Shown: positions 5,597 through 9,401 of the stretch, piece after piece
Layout: every line of letters starts with the position of its first letter
How positions within the stretch are numbered: the stretch's first letter is position 1
Assembly: GCA_022839045.1 (NCBI GenBank)
Contig: JALHDI010000086.1
Location: 14,234-23,634, forward strand
DNA length: 9,401 nucleotides
From: Sporomusaceae bacterium
GTDB lineage: Bacteria; Bacillota_C; Negativicutes; Sporomusales_B; UBA7701
Reading direction: 5' to 3'
Program-made: the position numbers and the translations under genes
The notes under the pieces: model-generated
The model's database searches: none
Seen by the model: the letters and a program-made list of their open reading frames with translations, nothing else
Told to the model about the DNA's origin: nothing

Positions 5597-6582
5597 CAGT
5601 ATTTCGGGCCGAGGGTGGTCTGCTGGGGCTTGCCGGCGGGGGCAGCGGCGGCCGGCGCGGATTCCTGGGTGGCGGCAGCCTGGTCGGCCGCGGCTGGGAC
5701 GTCGGAGGAAGCGGATTCATCGACGACATTGGCCTCGATGTCGATTGCATCTTTATTGGCTTTCTCGCCCATCTCCTCGGAAATGTCGCGTTCGGCCTCC
5801 TGAGCCTCGACGTAGGCGTAGGACTTCGCATTGACCTTTTTCGGGTCCAGGGGGAGCTTATCGGCCACGCGGTGGACGATGGTTTTGAACATCATCTCCT
5901 CGCGCCACTTCTCGTCACCCCAGAAGTCTTTGTTCCGGGAGCCGGACTCAGCCTTTTTGAAATCCCGCTCCGTAACCATTACCAGGCGGTTTTTCCGGTG
6001 GTCGTCGTAGATGATGTAACCGAAGCCGCCGATGACTTTGCCGCGCTTGAAGGGGTTGTTGATCTCGAATTCATAGCTTTCGAGCTCATTTGTGGCCGAC
6101 CGCATCTTCGGCTTGAAGGTGTCGGTATCATACACCAGCTGGTAGATGACCTCGACCGGCTCCTCGACCGCCAGCTTACGCCGGCAGTAGTCTTTCCCGA
6201 CGTAGCCGATGCGGAGGTCAAGGTCGTATTTGTTCGTCCGCTTATTCTTGTAGGGTATCGGATGGATGTGGTTCGGGACCAGGGCATCCAGCCCGAGGCC
6301 GATGCGGTGAACGGCGTCGAGAGCCAGCTTCTGCATGTTGACGTTTTCCCATTTGATGGGCAGGTCGTTGCCGTTGGGGTTGTCGAGGCGCTTGTCCTCC
6401 AGCGCCTTCAGCTGCGCGTCGACCTTGAGGAACATGTGCTGGGCGAGCGTCTTTTCATAGTCGGTGAATTTCAGGGCGCTGCCCATCTCGGCCGCGAATT
6501 GCCGCTCGACCTCGCTGACGAAGCGGGCGGATACGACTTGCAGCTCGTTCTTTTTGGGCTGTTCGGTTCCGGATTTGGACAT
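5596..6582 (-). CDS. recT: RecT-family single-strand annealing recombinase
   Basis: 328 residues, slightly longer than typical RecT. Core features run in the usual order: an N-terminal region with FTDYEKTLAQHMFLKV (39-54), WENVNMQKLALDAVHRIGLG (78-97), LRIGYVGKDYCRRKLA (123-138), GGFGYIIYDD (185-194), VMVTERDFKKAE (201-212) and DFWGDEKWREEMMFKTIVHR (219-238). After residue 285 an Ala/Pro/Gln-rich, probably disordered tail makes up the extra length. RecT proteins anneal complementary strands and promote strand exchange during phage recombination. The ATG overlaps the previous stop by one base (TAATG) and has AAGGAGGT nine bases upstream. Neighbours are a Rad50-like ATPase gene upstream and the MBL hydrolase downstream, forming one recombination block. 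Confidence 0.93.
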   Translation of the reverse strand: MSKSGTEQPKKNELQVVSARFVSEVERQFAAEMGSALKFTDYEKTLAQHMFLKVDAQLKALEDKRLDNPNGNDLPIKWENVNMQKLALDAVHRIGLGLDALVPNHIHPIPYKNKRTNKYDLDLRIGYVGKDYCRRKLAVEEPVEVIYQLVYDTDTFKPKMRSATNELESYEFEINNPFKRGKVIGGFGYIIYDDHRKNRLVMVTERDFKKAESGSRNKDFWGDEKWREEMMFKTIVHRVADKLPLDPKKVNAKSYAYVEAQEAERDISEEMGEKANKDAIDIEANVVDESASSDVPAAADQAAATQESAPAAAAPAGKPQQTTLGPKY

Positions 6583-6779
6583 TATTGCCCGACCTCCTTA
6601 GCGTTGGTGAGTTGAGACTTTACCTGCTCTTTCGCCAGCTTCCACGCTTCGTTGAAAGCGTCAGTCGGCGATTCGTCCGGGTCGATGACAGCGGTCACAG
6701 CAGCCTCAGCCGCGAATGACTGATAGTTGCCGAGGTTTTTGACGAACCTAACAGACACGTTGATTTCGGTCGGTTTCAA
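6582..6779 (-). CDS. Small conserved protein of the RecT block
   Basis: 65 residues from a TTG start at 6779, directly after the ATPase stop codon, with AAGGAGG eight bases upstream. It looks like one small alpha/beta domain: strand EINVSVRFVKNLGNYQSFAA, strand AAVTAVIDPD, then an amphipathic helix DAFNEAWKLAKEQVKSQL. Similar small proteins are often found near phage recombination genes, but I cannot name a family. Being placed between the ATPase and recT genes, and overlapping recT by one base, suggests an accessory to one of them. Confidence 0.75.
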   Translation of the reverse strand: MKPTEINVSVRFVKNLGNYQSFAAEAAVTAVIDPDESPTDAFNEAWKLAKEQVKSQLTNAKEVGQ

Positions 6780-8819
6780 TCACATGGCCTCCTTCAGATT
6801 CATTTCTTTGGCCAGAGCCTTCACCAGGGCCGCGGGCATCGTCTCGCCATCGCGCCACACGGTCAGCTCCTGCACGTTCGCCAAAACCACCAGGCGGATG
6901 ACCTGAGCATCAGCCCCGATCAGTTCACAAACCGCCTCGGCGTTGTCGATGAAAATTGGCGGCGCGAAGTTGTAATGCTGGGAAAGGGTGTTGATGATAT
7001 CGAGCCCGACGTTGATGCGAGCCGCGTTGTTGAGCCCGCCGGCGTACGGCACACCGCCGAAGGTGGTCTCGCAGCACTCGGTGACGCCGCCGTTGATCTG
7101 CTGCTCGAACAGCTTGAACCGGGCGTACTTGAATTTGCTGTTTATGCGCTGCTCGAGCAGGTTGACCTTCGTGCGCACGAACTGCTCGGTGAGGTAGAGC
7201 TCGCCCTCGAGCCGCTCGAACTCGGCGGCCAGCGCCTTCTCCTGCTGCTTCAGCTCCTCGATGCGCTTCTGGCCGGCCTCGTGCTGGTCGATGGCCGCCA
7301 GCTGCCTTTCCTTCTCGCCGATCACCAGGTCGACAGCGCTGATCTCGCCCTTCAGGCGGGTGGTGACGTCCGTGTTGCCGGCGGCCAGGGCGGCGATCTC
7401 CCCCTCGACGGCCGCCTTGGCGGCGAGGGCCTGGGCATATTCGGGGCTGGCGGTTACGTCGCCGGCGGCCGCCGTGATGGCGTCGAGCTCGGCCCGGAGG
7501 GCGGCGATGTGCTTTTCGGCTTCGGCCTTGTCGTCCTTCAGCTGGTCGATGTCCTTCTGGAGAGTGGCGTTCTCGTGCTTCAGCTCGTCGAGCTGCGTCT
7601 TGGCGCGCATGCCGGCCGCGTCGTTCTCCTCGAGACGCTGGGCCTTATTGAGGTTGAACTCCTCCAGGGCCTTATCCCTGGCCGCTTGCAGCCGTTCGGC
7701 CGGCAAGTCCTGTCCACACGCCGGGCAGACGGTCTCCTGCTTCAGCTCGAATTGATGATCGTTGATAGCGTGCCAGGTCTTGCGGAGGCCTTCGAGCTTC
7801 TGCTCCAGCGTCTGGACGCTGCCGGCGTTCGCCTGGAGCGTGCGGCTGTGCCGGGCGATGATGCCCTCGATACTTTGCAGCTCCCGGTTGGCCTCATCAA
7901 GCTCCGCCTTCTTGGCGTGGCTCTTTTCGTTCAGCGCATACTTGTGCTTGTTTAGCAGGTCGACCAGCTGCCCCTCGATTTTGCGAAGCTGCAGCTGCTT
8001 CTCGGCGATCTGGCCGCCGGCCTCGACCCGGGTGATCTCCTGCCGTTTATCCTGCTGACTCCTCCGCAGTTCGGCCAGGGCGGAGGTAAGGGTGGACCGT
8101 GCGGTGATGATATGGGCCGCCGAGCTTCCGCCGATGTCCGGCAGCATGCGCTGCGCCTCGTCGATGCGGACGGGGATCTTCTCCAGCTCCTTATTGATCT
8201 CGGTGCGCCTGGCGGCGATGACTTTGCGGTGGTCGTCCAACTTCCGGCCGTTCAGAATGCCGGGCAGCCGCTCCAGTTGCTTATCCGCCGCGATGACGTC
8301 GGCATCCGAAATGTCGCCGGCGACGGAAAGGATGATCTTCCGACGGTCTGTCCAATGCAGCTGCTCGTTGAAATAGGCCGGGTTGGTCAGGAGCTTGAAG
8401 ATGTCCTCGTTGACGATCTGGCTGATGCGCAGGTCGAACTCTTTCTTGGCCACCGGCACGCCGTCGATGAAATAATCGCTGGTGTGGCCGCTGAATTCTT
8501 TGCTGATGCTCCCGCGCTTCTGCGTCCACTTTTCGGCGAACACTTTCCGAAGGGTGAGCGGCCGGCCGCCGACGTCGAAAGCGCCCTCCACCTCGTGCTC
8601 CAGGCCGTGGAGTACGTTGCCGTCGGCGTCGAGCGTCTTGATCTGGAAATCCTTTTTGTTCTGGCTGTCCTTATCGAACAGGAGCCAGAGGAAGGCATCA
8701 TACAGGGATGTCTTGCCGGTGGCGTTCGCGCCGAAAACGGAGGCATTGCCGCCGCCGGGCTCGAAGGTGAAGTCCCGGATGCCTTTGAAATTACGAAGGT
8801 GCAATTTGAGTAGCCGCAT
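6780..8819 (-). CDS. Rad50/SbcC-like ATPase with zinc hook
   Basis: 679 residues. The N-terminal ATPase half has LHLRNFKGIRDFTFEPG and a Walker A GANATGKTS (30-38). A long coiled coil from about 195 to 560 is interrupted by a zinc-hook CPAC (365-368). The C-terminal half holds a signature-like stretch LNNAARINVGLDIINTLS (596-613) and Walker B PIFIDNAEAV (621-630). The usual acid pair after the Walker B strand reads DN, with E628 as possible catalytic acid. It is shorter than SbcC or Rad50 (about 1,000 or more). Such proteins tether or open DNA ends with a nuclease partner; no SbcD/Mre11-type gene is in the window, so the MBL hydrolase may partner it. ATG with GGAGG eight bases upstream, directly after the preceding stop. 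Confidence 0.9.
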   Translation of the reverse strand: MRLLKLHLRNFKGIRDFTFEPGGGNASVFGANATGKTSLYDAFLWLLFDKDSQNKKDFQIKTLDADGNVLHGLEHEVEGAFDVGGRPLTLRKVFAEKWTQKRGSISKEFSGHTSDYFIDGVPVAKKEFDLRISQIVNEDIFKLLTNPAYFNEQLHWTDRRKIILSVAGDISDADVIAADKQLERLPGILNGRKLDDHRKVIAARRTEINKELEKIPVRIDEAQRMLPDIGGSSAAHIITARSTLTSALAELRRSQQDKRQEITRVEAGGQIAEKQLQLRKIEGQLVDLLNKHKYALNEKSHAKKAELDEANRELQSIEGIIARHSRTLQANAGSVQTLEQKLEGLRKTWHAINDHQFELKQETVCPACGQDLPAERLQAARDKALEEFNLNKAQRLEENDAAGMRAKTQLDELKHENATLQKDIDQLKDDKAEAEKHIAALRAELDAITAAAGDVTASPEYAQALAAKAAVEGEIAALAAGNTDVTTRLKGEISAVDLVIGEKERQLAAIDQHEAGQKRIEELKQQEKALAAEFERLEGELYLTEQFVRTKVNLLEQRINSKFKYARFKLFEQQINGGVTECCETTFGGVPYAGGLNNAARINVGLDIINTLSQHYNFAPPIFIDNAEAVCELIGADAQVIRLVVLANVQELTVWRDGETMPAALVKALAKEMNLKEAM

Positions 8820-9056
8820 CTATATCGCCTCCGTTTTGACGACGACGCCCTGCTGGTATCGATAGCCGTCCCAGCGGACGACGCCGTATGTTTTGACCGT
8901 CAGCCCCTCGACAGGGACATATTTCTGGTAGTCGTTGCCCTCGCTGGTTTGCCTCCAGCACCCCCGGCAATAGCCCGCCCGCCACTTCTCGCCGCGCTTC
9001 TCCGTCTCGGGCTTGGAGTTGCGGCAGTTTCCACAGTTTGCGCCCGTGATGATCAT
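8820..9056 (-). CDS. Small zinc-ribbon-like protein
   Basis: 78 residues, ATG at 9056 with GGAGGG seven bases upstream and an ATGA overlap with the preceding gene. Two cysteine pairs (C8-x2-C11 and C30-x2-C33) flank a charged loop, as in a small zinc ribbon. The C-terminal half (VEGLTVKTYGVVRWDGYRYQ) looks beta-rich. No family was recognised. It stops exactly where the ATPase gene begins, so the two are surely co-transcribed. Confidence 0.72.
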   Translation of the reverse strand: MIITGANCGNCRNSKPETEKRGEKWRAGYCRGCWRQTSEGNDYQKYVPVEGLTVKTYGVVRWDGYRYQQGVVVKTEAI

Positions 9057-9271
9057 GCCGTGGCCCTCCGTTGCTCGATCAGGTAATGGATATACTCGGC
9101 TATCCCCAGCGCCGACGCATTGTTCTGGTCCTCATAAACCTGCCGATAGGCCATTTCGGCATCGTGAAGTTCGTCCACCGGCCGGCCGGCGAAGAAATCG
9201 GCCAGTCGGGCTTTGGCGTAGTCGATGGCCTGCATGGTTTCGGCAGTTTCATTAGCATCGCCCCAGGTCAT
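9053..9271 (-). CDS. Hypothetical helical protein
   Basis: 72 residues, starting at ATG 9271 with AAGGGGA nine bases upstream. It appears almost wholly helical (ETMQAIDYAKARLADFFAGR, then AEMAYRQVYEDQN and GIAEYIHYLIEQRRA), has no cysteine and is acidic early on. No family was recognised. It overlaps the next gene by 4 bases. The frame remains open upstream to the window edge, but that extension is strongly basic, runs through the hairpin at 9319-9344 and lacks a start, so it is not used. Confidence 0.68.
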   Translation of the reverse strand: MTWGDANETAETMQAIDYAKARLADFFAGRPVDELHDAEMAYRQVYEDQNNASALGIAEYIHYLIEQRRATA

Positions 9272-9318
9272 TGACGCATGTCCCCTTTCGTGGTATTTTT
9301 GTGGTAAGACCCTACTTT

Positions 9319-9344
9319 GGCCGCTTCTTGCGGCTCTTTTTTTT
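9319..9344 (+). terminator. Plus-strand rho-independent terminator in the leader region
   Basis: GCCGC (9320-9324), loop TTCTT, GCGGC (9330-9334), extended by one G-T pair, then TC and eight T. This is a textbook terminator for plus-strand transcription. On the minus strand the hairpin is preceded by the A-tract and followed by CAAAG, so it would not stop minus-strand reading. No plus-strand gene is seen to its left, so it would end antisense transcripts crossing the operon. Confidence 0.55.
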
Positions 9345-9401
9345 ACATCGGTCCTTCGCCGCAGGCCGGTTCTAACAGATTTGGGCCTTCGCCGTTTAGG
9401 T
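9343..9401 (-). CDS. Possible C-terminal end of a gene entering from the right
   Basis: On the minus strand a frame open from the window edge reads LNGEGPNLLEPACGEGPM and then TAA (9345-9343), 71 bases before the next gene start. The spacing fits the end of the upstream gene in the same operon. The peptide repeats GEGP, which explains the doubled CCTTCGCCG seen on the plus strand. With only 18 codons visible, this could be chance. Confidence 0.35.
   Translation of the reverse strand, partial: LNGEGPNLLEPACGEGPM

Noticed and set aside
6975..7955. 326-residue plus-strand open frame rich in Leu, Val and Gly
   Set aside because: It is the antisense shadow of the coiled-coil part of the zinc-hook ATPase; the leucine and glycine runs come from the repetitive charged codons opposite.
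9353..9394. Direct repeat CCTTCGCCG, two copies 33 bases apart, as an iteron or operator
   Set aside because: It is explained by a doubled Gly-Glu-Gly-Pro in the possible upstream coding frame, and only two copies exist.

Overview
The window looks like the early, DNA-recombination part of a phage or prophage from a GC-rich, Gram-positive (Firmicute-type) host. The reasons are as follows. Every convincing gene lies on the minus strand. Genes are short and tightly packed, with 1- to 4-base overlaps (ATGA, TGATG, TAATG). Most starts sit 5-9 bases behind a strong AGGAGG-type ribosome binding site, and several starts are GTG or TTG. The recognisable families (RecT annealase, DUF5131, an AbrB/SpoVT-domain protein, a DUF6011-type zinc ribbon, a phage-metallopeptidase fold) are typical of Firmicute phages. 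No structural, lysis or integrase gene is visible, so prophage and free phage cannot be told apart here.

Transcription runs from high to low coordinates. At the right edge (9343-9401) is what may be the tail of a gene entering the window. Next come two small genes (9053-9271 and 8820-9056), then the recombination block. That block is a Rad50/SbcC-like ATPase with a zinc hook (6780-8819), a 65-residue conserved small protein (6582-6779), RecT (5596-6582), and a metallo-beta-lactamase-fold hydrolase (4898-5596) overlapping recT by one base. The likely division of labour is end handling by the ATPase and hydrolase, with single-strand annealing by RecT.

From 4886 down to 1658 lies a string of small proteins, many with paired cysteines suggesting zinc binding: 63-residue, tandem zinc-ribbon, DUF6011-like, and DUF1540-like with an acidic linker. 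They are mixed with unrecognised proteins and one small membrane protein. This group ends with a 185-residue protein that resembles phage metallopeptidases but appears to have lost its metal ligands, followed by a hairpin terminator at 1629-1652. Inside the group, between two genes, 3195-3367 holds a roughly 173-base stretch with a tRNA-like acceptor helix, a perfect T-arm and a CCA-like end. Its middle is far too long for a tRNA; this is the most unusual part of the window.

Left of the terminator, a spacer with a perfect inverted repeat (1588-1603) precedes a second small transcription unit: a Cys-rich protein (1233-1541), an AbrB-type regulator with a C-terminal zinc ribbon (988-1236), and a DUF5131 (phage Gp37/Gp68) protein that runs off the left edge, probably only a few residues short of its end. 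The AbrB-type protein may regulate its own unit through the inverted repeat. All family calls were made by eye from sequence patterns; no database search was run.
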